Shown here one piece after another: positions 15,991-23,836 of a DNA stretch of 64,000 bases (position 1 is the stretch's first letter; every line of letters begins with the position of its first letter). This stretch comes from Streptomyces echinatus (lineage in GTDB: Bacteria > Actinomycetota > Actinomycetes > Streptomycetales > Streptomycetaceae), in NCBI RefSeq assembly GCF_014203595.1, contig NZ_JACHJK010000011.1, positions 62,001 through 126,000 of the forward strand, in the 5' to 3' direction. Position numbers and translations under genes: made by a program. The notes under the pieces were generated by a model. It was not told where the DNA came from and searched no databases. It saw only the letters and a program-made list of their open reading frames with translations.

Positions 15991-17859
15991 TCACACCCAC
16001 CGGTCGGTGGGCGGCCCGTCGACCGCCTTGATCCGCGCGGTCAGCTCGGTCATCTGGTTGTAGATGGACCGCCGTTCGGCCATCAGCGCACGCAGTTTGC
16101 GGTCCGCGTAGTCGACGGAATCGTGGTCACGGCCGCCGAAGAGCTGGCCGATCCGCGACGTGGACAGGTCGGTGAGTTCACGGCACAGGTACATGGCCAT
16201 CTGCCGGGCGGTCACCAGCGCGCGGCTCCGCTCCTTGCCGCACAGTGCCTCGGCCGTCACCCCGAAATAGCCGCCGGTCATCTCGATGATCCGCCGGGCC
16301 GCGTCCTCCTCGCGGGACGGCCCGCGGTCCGGGACCAGGTCACGCAGCACGATGGCGGCGAGCTGGACGTCCATCGGCTGCCGGTTCAGCGACGCGAAGG
16401 CACGGACCCGCACGAGAGCGCCCTCCAGCTCCCGGACGTTGCGCTGGACGTGCGAGGCGATGTGGTCGAGCGTCTCGGGGGGCACGTCGATGCCCTCCTG
16501 TTCCGCCTTGCGGCGCAGCAGGGTGACCCGCACCGCCCGCTCGGGCGGCTGGACGTGGGTGATCAGCCCGGACTCCAGGCGGCCGCGCAGCCGGTCGCCC
16601 AGGTGCGCGAGCTGTTTGGGCGGGCGGTCGGAGGAGACCACGATCTGCTTCCGCGCGCCCTGCAGCTCGTCGAAGAGCCGCCGGAACTCCTCGTGCGCCC
16701 CGCCCTGGCCGGTGAGGAGCTGGATGTCGTCCACCAGGAGCAGGTCCAGGTCCAGATAGCGCCGGCGGAACGCGTCGAGGCCACGCCCGCGGCCCGCGCC
16801 GAGATACTCGTGGGCGAGCGTCTCGGCCGTCACGTAGCGCACCCGTGTGCCCGGCCGGGTCCGGTGGGCGTGGTGGCCGATCGCGCAGAGCAGATGGGTC
16901 TTGCCGATGGCCGACGTCCCATAGACGAAGAGCGGGTTGTACAGGGTGGCCGGTGCCTCGGCGACGGCCCGGGCCGCGCCGTGGGCGAACCGGTTGGTGT
17001 CGCCGACGACGAAGGTCTCGAAGACGAACCGCGGGTCCAGCCCGTGCCGGGCCGGGGCTCGCTCCCCCGAGGGCGCCTCCCGCGGGACGTCCGCGGCCGG
17101 GGCGCCCGCGCGCGGGCCGTCCGGACCCGGGCGGACCGCCCGCGTTCCGTCCGCGGCCGGCGGCTCCGCGCGCGGTCCCTCCGCAACGGTGTCCTCCTGG
17201 GGCACCTGTTCCTCGGCCGCGACCAGCTGGCGTTCCAGTTCCTCGCACCGCCGCTCCGCGCGCACCCGCCGGGCGTGGGCGTCCTTCAGCTCCTCGCCGA
17301 GCGCCTCCACCTGCTCCATCAGGTCCTGCCGCTCCCTCAGCAGGGCGGTCACCTGGTCCTCGTACAGCTGTAAGGCCTTGTTCTTCTCGGCGGCCGTGCG
17401 GTCCTGGTGGCCGTGCAGCTGGCGGATCTGCAACTCCAGGTCGGTGGCGCGCTGCTGTGTGTCCGCCAGCGCCCCCTCCAGCGCCCGGACGAGGGCGGCC
17501 GACCGCAGCGACTGGCGGTCGGCGTCGGCGAGTTCGTCCTCCAGGGCCTGGACCCGGTTCAGCGCGGACCCGCCGTACGCCAGCGCCGTGCGGTGCAGCC
17601 GCCGCATCAGCTCGATCGCCTCGGGCGTGGGGGCGCGGCCCTGCTCCTCGGCGACGTCGCGGATCAGGTCGTGGACGAACTCCCAGGGCGGTATGCGGGT
17701 GCCGTTGAGGAACCGGGACAGGGAGCCGGGGTCCCGGTGCCGGCGGGCGGCGTACCGGCGCACGCTGATGCCCAGCCCGTCGAACAGCCGCCGTAACGCC
17801 TCCGCCAGCGCCCGCGACTCCTCCGGAAGGTCGCCGCCCAACGGCACCAGAACGCTCAT
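15991..17859 (-). CDS. DnaA-like AAA+ protein with HTH/coiled-coil N-terminus
   Basis: A 622-residue chimera. Residues 1-95 form a small helical DNA-binding-like domain (LGISVRRYAARRHRDPGSLS), 95-225 a long coiled coil, 225-270 a Pro/Ala-rich linker. From about 273 (LDPRFVFETFVVGDTNRFAH) the sequence is a DnaA initiator AAA+ domain: Walker A GTSAIGKTH near 315, Walker B LLLVDDIQ near 375, VVSSDRPPKQL, arginine finger region DRLRGRLESGLI and sensor-II RNVRELEGAL. The C-terminus is DnaA domain IV (MAMYLCRELTDLS). The DnaA-box signature reads GRDHDSVDYA in place of the usual GRDHTTVxHA, so three of the base-contact positions differ. DnaA domains I-II are absent. It is not next to dnaN or an origin, so it is a paralogue, not the chromosomal initiator. 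A small membrane protein gene is divergent. Confidence 0.9.
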   Translation of the reverse strand: MSVLVPLGGDLPEESRALAEALRRLFDGLGISVRRYAARRHRDPGSLSRFLNGTRIPPWEFVHDLIRDVAEEQGRAPTPEAIELMRRLHRTALAYGGSALNRVQALEDELADADRQSLRSAALVRALEGALADTQQRATDLELQIRQLHGHQDRTAAEKNKALQLYEDQVTALLRERQDLMEQVEALGEELKDAHARRVRAERRCEELERQLVAAEEQVPQEDTVAEGPRAEPPAADGTRAVRPGPDGPRAGAPAADVPREAPSGERAPARHGLDPRFVFETFVVGDTNRFAHGAARAVAEAPATLYNPLFVYGTSAIGKTHLLCAIGHHAHRTRPGTRVRYVTAETLAHEYLGAGRGRGLDAFRRRYLDLDLLLVDDIQLLTGQGGAHEEFRRLFDELQGARKQIVVSSDRPPKQLAHLGDRLRGRLESGLITHVQPPERAVRVTLLRRKAEQEGIDVPPETLDHIASHVQRNVRELEGALVRVRAFASLNRQPMDVQLAAIVLRDLVPDRGPSREEDAARRIIEMTGGYFGVTAEALCGKERSRALVTARQMAMYLCRELTDLSTSRIGQLFGGRDHDSVDYADRKLRALMAERRSIYNQMTELTARIKAVDGPPTDRWV

Positions 17860-17880
17860 CCCGCCCCCTCACGCTTCGGC

Positions 17881-17931
17881 GTCCGGGTGTTGCGGCAGGT
17901 GGCAACTGTGCCGCCTGGCGCAACACCGGAC
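17881..17931. promoter_or_regulatory. large dyad in the divergent promoter
   Basis: Outer arms GTCCGGGTGTTGCG (17881-17894) and CGCAACACCGGAC (17919-17931) match except for one extra G. An inner pair GCGGCA (17892-17897) and TGCCGC (17909-17914) is nested inside. It starts 22 bases before the DnaA-like start and 54 bases before the small membrane gene, so it is well placed for autoregulation. Confidence 0.6.
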
Positions 17932-17984
17932 GACCGCACCAGTCTTTCTCCCGCCCCCCGACGTAAGACCAGAAAGGCTTATCA

Positions 17985-18191
17985 ATGCGCGGCCCCCGAG
18001 GGCGAACCGATCTTGTGGCTTTTCTCGCGGTTCTGCTGACCGGAGTCATCCTCGTCCTGACCGGTATCCCGCCCGAGGCGGTGTCCACCGTGGCGATCGG
18101 TCTCTCCACGCTGTACGCCGCCTGGCGGGGCGAGCGGTCCGCCGGGGGCCGGGGCCCGGGGGGACGGGACCAGGGGGGCGGGGGCGGGTGA
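17985..18191 (+). CDS. tiny two-segment membrane protein
   Basis: A 68-residue protein: short basic N-terminus, a hydrophobic segment (VAFLAVLLTGVILVLTGI), a second weaker hydrophobic stretch (AVSTVAIGLSTLYAAWR) and a Gly-rich tail. ATG 17985 is preceded by AGAAAGG. It is divergent from the DnaA-like gene across 125 bases containing a strong dyad, suggesting shared control and possibly a functional pair. It converges on the FAD oxidase gene with a four-base gap. No known family can be named. Confidence 0.7.
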   Translation: MRGPRGRTDLVAFLAVLLTGVILVLTGIPPEAVSTVAIGLSTLYAAWRGERSAGGRGPGGRDQGGGGG

Positions 18192-18195
18192 CGGG

Positions 18196-19626
18196 TCAGC
18201 TGTCGAAGCCCAAGCCCAGCCGGTCCATCGTGCGCAGCCACAGGTTCCGCCGGCCGCCGTGGGCGTCGGCGCGGGCCAGGGACCACTTGGTGAGGGCGAT
18301 CCCGGTCCAGGCGAAGGGCTCCGGCGGGAACGGCAGCGGCTTCTTGCGGACCATCTCCAGCTCGGTCCGCTCGGTGCGCTCCCCGTCCAGCAGGTCCAGC
18401 ATCACGTCCGCGCCGAACCGGGTCGCGCCGACGCCGAGACCGGTGTATCCGGCCGCGTACGCCACCTTGCCCTGGTGGGCGGTGCCGAAGAACGCCGAGA
18501 AGCGCGAGCAGGTGTCGATCGCCCCGCCCCAGGCGTGGGTGAAGCGGACGCCCTCCAGCTGCGGGAAGCAGGTGAAGAAGTGACCCGCGAGCTTGGCGTA
18601 CGTCTCGGGCCGGTCGTCGTACTCGGCGCGCACCCGGCCGCCGTAGTGATGGATCGCGTCGTAGCCGCCCCACAGGATGCGGTTGTCGGCGGACAGCCGG
18701 AAGTAGTGGAACTGGTTGGCGCTGTCGCCCAGCCCCTGCCGGTTCTTCCAGCCGATCTCCGCCAGCCGGTCCGCGCTGAGCGGCTCCGTCATCAGCGCGT
18801 AGTCGTAGACCGGGACGGTGTACGACCGCACGCGCCGCAGCAGGCTCGGGAAGATGTTGGTGCCGAGCGCGACGCGGCGCGCGCGGACCGCGCCGTACGG
18901 CGTGCGTACGGCCATCCCGGCGCCGTACTGCTTCAGGGTCAGGGCGGGCGTGTGCTCGTAGACCCGCACCCCGAGCCTGATGCAGGCCTGCTTCAGGCCC
19001 CAGGCCAGCTTCGCCGGGTGGAGCATGGCCACGCCCCGGCGGTCCCACAGGCCGGCCTCGAAGGTGGGCGAGTTCACCTGCTCGCGCACGGCGTCGGCGT
19101 CGAGGAACTCGAAGCCGTCGGCGAGCCCCTTCTCCTCCAGCTCACGGTGCCAGTCCCGCAGTTCCCACGCCTGGTAGGTCTCGGTGGCGACGTCGATCTC
19201 GCCGGTGCGCTCGAAGTCGCAGTCGATGCCGTGCCGGGCCACGGCGGCCTCGATCTCGTCGAGGTTGCGCCGGCCCAGCTCCTCCAGCTTGTGGATCTCG
19301 TCCGGCCAGCGGGAGAGGCCGTTGGGCAGGCCGTGCGTGAGGGAGGCGGCGCAGAAGCCGCCGTTGCGGCCGGAGGCGGCCCAGCCCACCTCGCGGCCTT
19401 CCAGGAGCACCACATCGCGCTGCGGGTCGCGCTCCTTGGCGTTCAGCGCGGTCCACAGCCCGCTGTAGCCGCCGCCGACGACCAGCAGGTCGCAGGTGTC
19501 GGTGCCGGTGAGGGCGGGCTCGACGGGGGGCTTTCCGGGATCTTCCAGCCAGTACGCGACCGGCTGGGCTTCGGAGAGAGAAGACATCCAGTTGTCTTTG
19601 CCACGGCTCATGGCGCTTGGGGCCAT
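18196..19626 (-). CDS. FAD-dependent amine oxidase, gamma-glutamylputrescine oxidase-like
   Basis: DAO-fold flavoenzyme of 476 residues. The dinucleotide motif LLVVGGGYSGLWTAL is near residues 48-62, then EGREVGWAASGRNGGF and the C-terminal FAD motif AAGYTGLGVGATRFG. This fits PuuB-type oxidases that convert gamma-glutamylputrescine (or a similar amine) to the aldehyde. It is the last gene of the polyamine operon after potC (22-base gap). ATG 19626 has GGGAG nine bases upstream; an internal ATG at 19611 is possible. Exact amine substrate is inferred from context. Confidence 0.85.
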   Translation of the reverse strand: MAPSAMSRGKDNWMSSLSEAQPVAYWLEDPGKPPVEPALTGTDTCDLLVVGGGYSGLWTALNAKERDPQRDVVLLEGREVGWAASGRNGGFCAASLTHGLPNGLSRWPDEIHKLEELGRRNLDEIEAAVARHGIDCDFERTGEIDVATETYQAWELRDWHRELEEKGLADGFEFLDADAVREQVNSPTFEAGLWDRRGVAMLHPAKLAWGLKQACIRLGVRVYEHTPALTLKQYGAGMAVRTPYGAVRARRVALGTNIFPSLLRRVRSYTVPVYDYALMTEPLSADRLAEIGWKNRQGLGDSANQFHYFRLSADNRILWGGYDAIHHYGGRVRAEYDDRPETYAKLAGHFFTCFPQLEGVRFTHAWGGAIDTCSRFSAFFGTAHQGKVAYAAGYTGLGVGATRFGADVMLDLLDGERTERTELEMVRKKPLPFPPEPFAWTGIALTKWSLARADAHGGRRNLWLRTMDRLGLGFDS

Positions 19627-19648
19627 GATTTCAACTCCCTACAGGGGC

Positions 19649-20449
19649 TTATGCCTTTTGCTTGTTGCGGCGATTGGTGATGACCATCGAGGTCAGGACG
19701 AACAGCACGGCGATGAGGAACATGGCCGTACCGATCACATTGATCTGCACGGGAGTTCCGCGCTGCGCCGACCCCCAGACGAACATCGGGAAAGTGACGG
19801 TCGAGCCGGCGTTGAAATTGGTGATGATGAAATCGTCGAAGGAGAGCGCGAAGGACAGCAGCGCGCCCGCGGCGATTCCGGGTGCCGCGATGGGCAGGGT
19901 GACCCGCAGGAAGGTCTGCACGGGACCGGCGTACAGGTCCCGGGCGGCCTCCTCCAGGCGCGGGTCCATCGACATCACGCGCGCCTTGACGGCGGTGACG
20001 ACGAAGCTCAGGCAGAACATGATGTGGGCGATGAGGATCGTCCAGAAGCCGAGCTGCGCGCCCATGTTGAGGAACAGGGTGAGCAGCGAGGCGGCCATGA
20101 CGACCTCGGGCATCGCCATCGGCAGGAAGATCAGCGAGTTGACGGCGCCGCGTGCGCGGAAGCGGTAGCGGACCAGCGCGAAGGAGATCATCGTGCCGAG
20201 GAGGGTGGCGCCGACCGTCGCCCACACGGCGATCTGGAGGCTGATGGACAGCGAGCCGCACATGTCGGCGACGCCGCACGGGTCCTTCCAGGCGTCCGTG
20301 GAGAACTGCTGCCACTCGTAGTTGAAGCGTCCCTTCGGCTTGTTGAAGGAGAACACCGTGACGACGACGTTGGGCAGGAGCAGATAGGCGAGGGTCAGCA
20401 GTCCGGCGATGACGACGAGACGGCGCTTGAGCCAGTTGACGACGGGCAT
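19649..20449 (-). CDS. potC: polyamine ABC transporter permease PotC
   Basis: Inner-membrane permease, 266 residues with six predicted membrane segments and the EAA coupling loop (EEAARDLYAGPVQTFLRVTL). It pairs with PotB to move spermidine/putrescine. The start codon follows the potB stop directly (TAA then ATG). Confidence 0.93.
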   Translation of the reverse strand: MPVVNWLKRRLVVIAGLLTLAYLLLPNVVVTVFSFNKPKGRFNYEWQQFSTDAWKDPCGVADMCGSLSISLQIAVWATVGATLLGTMISFALVRYRFRARGAVNSLIFLPMAMPEVVMAASLLTLFLNMGAQLGFWTILIAHIMFCLSFVVTAVKARVMSMDPRLEEAARDLYAGPVQTFLRVTLPIAAPGIAAGALLSFALSFDDFIITNFNAGSTVTFPMFVWGSAQRGTPVQINVIGTAMFLIAVLFVLTSMVITNRRNKQKA

Positions 20450-21379
20450 TTAGACCAGGTCCTCCGTCCCGGACCGGCGGATGTAGAGCGTGACCATGGC
20501 CAGGATCGCGGCCATGAGGATGAAGGAGAGGGCCGCGGCCGTCGGGTAGTCCAGGATGCGCAGGAACTGCGTCTGGATGACGTTGCCGATCATGCGGGTG
20601 TCGGTGGAGCCGAGGAGTTCGGCGTTGACGTAGTCACCGGCCGCCGGGATGAAGGTCAGCAGCGTCCCGGAGACCACGCCCGGCATCGACAGCGGGAAGG
20701 TCACCTTGCGGAAGGTGGTCCACGGCTTGGCGTACAGGTCGCCGGCCGCCTCGTGCAGCCGTCCGTCGATCCGCTCCAGCGAGGTGTACAGGGGCAGGAT
20801 CATGAACGGCAGGAAGTTGTACGTCAGACCGCAGACGACCGCGAGCGGGGTGGCCAGGACCCGGTCGCCGGCCGTCCAGCCGAGCCAGTTGGTCAGGTCC
20901 AGGACGTGCAGCGAGTTCAGGGTGTGCACGACCGGGCCGCTGTCGGAGAGGATCGTCTTCCAGGCCAGGGTGCGGATCAGGAAGCTGGTGAAGAACGGCG
21001 CGATCACCAGGATCATGATCAGGTTCTTCCAGCGGCCCGCGCGGAAGGCGATCAGATAGGCCAGCGGATAGCCGAGCACCAGGCACAGCAGGGTCGCGGC
21101 GGCGGCGTAGAAGACGGAGCGCAGGAACTGCGGCCAGTACTCGGCGAGCGCGTCCCAGTAGGTCGCGAAGTGCCAGGTGATCTTGTAGCCGTCCTCCAGG
21201 GAGCCCTGCTGCACGGAGGTGGAGGCCTGGTAGATCATCGGCAGCGCGAAGAAGACGACCAGCCACAGGATGCCGGGCAGCAGCAGCCAGTACGGGGTGA
21301 ACCGGCCACGCTTGCGGACGGGCTTCTGCTCGGGCTCGGCGGGGGCGAGCGGCGGGGGTGCCTCGGTGAGCGTCGACAT
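20450..21379 (-). CDS. potB: polyamine ABC transporter permease PotB
   Basis: A 309-residue permease. A Pro-rich cytosolic N-terminus precedes six membrane segments, with the EAA loop HEAAGDLYAKPWTTFRKVTF. ATG 21379 shares one base with the potA stop (TGATG), so translation is coupled. The larger open frame to 21712 is an antisense-composition artefact within potA. Confidence 0.93.
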   Translation of the reverse strand: MSTLTEAPPPLAPAEPEQKPVRKRGRFTPYWLLLPGILWLVVFFALPMIYQASTSVQQGSLEDGYKITWHFATYWDALAEYWPQFLRSVFYAAAATLLCLVLGYPLAYLIAFRAGRWKNLIMILVIAPFFTSFLIRTLAWKTILSDSGPVVHTLNSLHVLDLTNWLGWTAGDRVLATPLAVVCGLTYNFLPFMILPLYTSLERIDGRLHEAAGDLYAKPWTTFRKVTFPLSMPGVVSGTLLTFIPAAGDYVNAELLGSTDTRMIGNVIQTQFLRILDYPTAAALSFILMAAILAMVTLYIRRSGTEDLV

Positions 21380-22530
21380 CAGGCCGCCTCTTCCTCGGTG
21401 CCCGCGTCGATGTCCTGGGCGGCGTCGAGGCCGAAGGTGTGGGCGGGGCTCCAGTGCAGGACGACGTCGGCGCCGGGGACGAGCCGGCCGTCGCGCTCGA
21501 CGTTCTGCGCGTAGACGGCGAACTCGTCGCAGACCGGGGTGTCGATCACGTACTGCGTCGACACGCCGATGAAGCTGGCGTCGGCGATCTTGCCGGTGAC
21601 GCGGTTGCGTCCCTCGGGGATGGAGCCGGCGTCGTCGGCGTGCGTGAGGGCGATCTTCTCGGGCCGGATGCCGACCAGGACCTTGCCGCCGGCCGTCGTC
21701 GGGGCGGAACATCGCGCCTCGGGGAGCACCAGCTTGCCGCCGCCCGCCTTGAGCACGATGTCGGCGCCGTTCTTCGTGTCGACCTCGGCCTCGATGAGGT
21801 TGGAGGTGCCGAGGAAGTTCGCGACGAACGTGGTCCGCGGGTTCTCGTACAGGTCGGTCGGCGCGCCCAGCTGCTCGACCCGGCCCCCGTTCATCACGGC
21901 GACCGTGTCGGCCATGGTCATGGCCTCCTCCTGGTCGTGCGTGACATGGACGAAGGTGATGCCGACCTCGGTCTGGATGCGCTTGAGCTCCAGCTGCATC
22001 TGGCGGCGCAGCTTGAGGTCGAGGGCGCCGAGCGGCTCGTCCAGCAGGAGCACCTTGGGGTGGTTGATCAGGGCGCGGGCCACGGCGACGCGCTGCTGCT
22101 GGCCGCCGGAGAGCTGGTGCGGCTTCTTGCGCGCCTGCTCGCCCAGCTGGACCAGCTCCAGCATCTCCTCGACCTGCTTCTTCACGCTCTTGACACCGCG
22201 CCGGCGCAGGCCGAAGGCGACGTTCTCGTAGATGTCGAGGTGCGGGAAGAGCGCGTAGGACTGGAACACGGTGTTGACCGGCCGCTTGTACGGCGGCAGA
22301 TGGGTGACGTCCTGGTCGCCGAGGCGCACGGTCCCGGAGGAAGGTTCCTCCAGGCCGGCGATCATGCGCAGGGTGGTGGTCTTGCCGCAGCCGGAGGCAC
22401 CGAGCAGGGCGAAGAACGAGCCCTCGGGCACGGTCAGGTCCAGCGGCTGTACGGCGGTGAAGCCGTTGTCGTAGGTCTTGGAGATACCGGAGAGGCGGAC
22501 GTCGCCGCTGTTGTCAGGTGTCGTCTTCAT
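21379..22530 (-). CDS. potA: polyamine ABC transporter ATPase PotA
   Basis: A 383-residue importer ATPase: Walker A GASGCGKTT, Q-loop FQSYALFPH, signature LSGGQQQRVAVARAL, Walker B LLLDEPLGALD, switch histidine in VTHDQEEAMTMAD. A C-terminal TOBE domain follows, typical of PotA/UgpC-type importers. ATG 22530 sits five bases after the potD stop. Confidence 0.95.
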   Translation of the reverse strand: MKTTPDNSGDVRLSGISKTYDNGFTAVQPLDLTVPEGSFFALLGASGCGKTTTLRMIAGLEEPSSGTVRLGDQDVTHLPPYKRPVNTVFQSYALFPHLDIYENVAFGLRRRGVKSVKKQVEEMLELVQLGEQARKKPHQLSGGQQQRVAVARALINHPKVLLLDEPLGALDLKLRRQMQLELKRIQTEVGITFVHVTHDQEEAMTMADTVAVMNGGRVEQLGAPTDLYENPRTTFVANFLGTSNLIEAEVDTKNGADIVLKAGGGKLVLPEARCSAPTTAGGKVLVGIRPEKIALTHADDAGSIPEGRNRVTGKIADASFIGVSTQYVIDTPVCDEFAVYAQNVERDGRLVPGADVVLHWSPAHTFGLDAAQDIDAGTEEEAA

Positions 22531-22535
22531 CGTCG

Positions 22536-23783
22536 TCACGCCCCTGTGAGCTTCGCGAACTTCTCTTCGTAGGCCGTCTCTTCCTTCTGACTCAGGGAGC
22601 GGAAGGCATGGGACTTCGCCTGCATGGCCTTGTGGGGGACGATCAGCGGGTTGTCCGCGGCGTCCTGGTCGATCTTCGCAAGGTAGGGCTTCACCCCGTC
22701 GACGGGCGTCACATAGTTGATGTAGGCGGCGAGCGCGGCGGCCTGCTCGGGCTCGTAGTAGAAGTCGATCAGCCGCTCGGCGTTCGTCTTGTGACGCGCC
22801 TTGTTGGGGATGCACATGTTGTCGGTCGACGTCACGTAGCCGCTGTCGGGGATGACGAAGTCGACGTCCGGGCTGTCCGCCTTGAGCTGGACCACGTCAC
22901 CCGCCCAGGCGACACAGGCCGCGAAGTCGCCCTTGGTGAGGTCGGAGGTGTAGTCGTTGCCGGTGAAGCGGCGGATCTGTCCCTTGTCGACGGCCTTCTG
23001 CAGGCGGGCGACGGCCGCGTCGAAGTCGTCGTCGGTGAAGCGCGCCGGGTCCTTGCCCATGTCGAGCAGGGTCATGCCGATGCTGTCGCGCATCTCGGAC
23101 AGGAAGCCGACACGCCCCTTGAGCTTGGGGTTGTCCAGCAGGTCGGAGACCGACCTCACCTCGATGCCGTCGAGCGCCTTCTTGTTGTAGGCGATGACGG
23201 TGGAGATGCCCTGCCAGGGATAGGAGTAGGCCCGTCCGGGGTCCCAGTCCGGGTTGCGGAACTGGGCCGACAGGTTGCTGTAGGCGTGCGGCAGGTTGGA
23301 CGGGTCCAGTTTCTGGACCCAGCCGAGGCGGATCAGCCGGGCGGCCAGCCAGTCGGTGAGGACGATGATGTCCCGGCCGGTGTCCTGGCCCGCGGCGAGC
23401 TGCGGCTTGACCTTGCCGAAGAACTCGTTGTTGTCGTTGATGTCCTCGGTGTAGTTGACCGTGATCCCGGTCCGCTTGCGGAAGGTCTCCAGCGTCGGGT
23501 GGTGCTTGCCGCTGTCGTCGACGTCGATGTACTCGGTCCAGTTGGAGAAGTTCACGGTCTTCTCCTGGGCCGAGTGGTCCTGGGCCGAGGTGCCGCCCTG
23601 GCTCTTGCCCGCCGCGGGGATCCCGCAGCCGCTCAGCGCTCCGAGGCCGCCGGCCGCGAGCGCGCCGCCCGCGGTGGCCCGCAGCAGCGACCGGCGGGTC
23701 AGGGCGGCCCGGCCGCTGCGCAGGCTGCGCCGCATCGCGGCCACTTGGGGCGGGGTCAGGCGGTCGGGCTCGTACTGCTCCAT
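22536..23783 (-). CDS. potD: polyamine-binding lipoprotein PotD
   Basis: Extracytoplasmic substrate-binding protein, 415 residues. A twin-arginine motif (TRRSLLRA) is followed by a hydrophobic stretch and lipobox LSGC, predicting Tat export and lipidation. The mature start VNFSNWTEYID is characteristic of PotD/PotF. It lies between the aldehyde dehydrogenase and potA in one operon. A paralogue is encoded at 45315-46508. Confidence 0.93.
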   Translation of the reverse strand: MEQYEPDRLTPPQVAAMRRSLRSGRAALTRRSLLRATAGGALAAGGLGALSGCGIPAAGKSQGGTSAQDHSAQEKTVNFSNWTEYIDVDDSGKHHPTLETFRKRTGITVNYTEDINDNNEFFGKVKPQLAAGQDTGRDIIVLTDWLAARLIRLGWVQKLDPSNLPHAYSNLSAQFRNPDWDPGRAYSYPWQGISTVIAYNKKALDGIEVRSVSDLLDNPKLKGRVGFLSEMRDSIGMTLLDMGKDPARFTDDDFDAAVARLQKAVDKGQIRRFTGNDYTSDLTKGDFAACVAWAGDVVQLKADSPDVDFVIPDSGYVTSTDNMCIPNKARHKTNAERLIDFYYEPEQAAALAAYINYVTPVDGVKPYLAKIDQDAADNPLIVPHKAMQAKSHAFRSLSQKEETAYEEKFAKLTGA

Positions 23784-23836
23784 GCGCGTGGTGCCCTTTC
23801 GGGAGGGATCGGCCTGGTCACTGGCCTGGTCGTTCT

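Noticed and set aside
17041..17200. Repetitive GC-rich stretch in the DnaA-like linker as a separate repeat element
   Set aside because: It is simply Pro/Ala/Gly-rich linker coding sequence without exact repeats.
15991..17859. DnaA-like gene as the chromosomal initiator near oriC
   Set aside because: There is no dnaN, recF, gyrB or rpmH nearby, no cluster of TTGTCCACA boxes, and the N-terminal domains are not those of DnaA.
19496..21514. A 672-codon open frame antisense to potB/potC and the FAD oxidase
   Set aside because: Composition artefact; it runs across three genuine genes and has no recognisable motifs or ribosome site.
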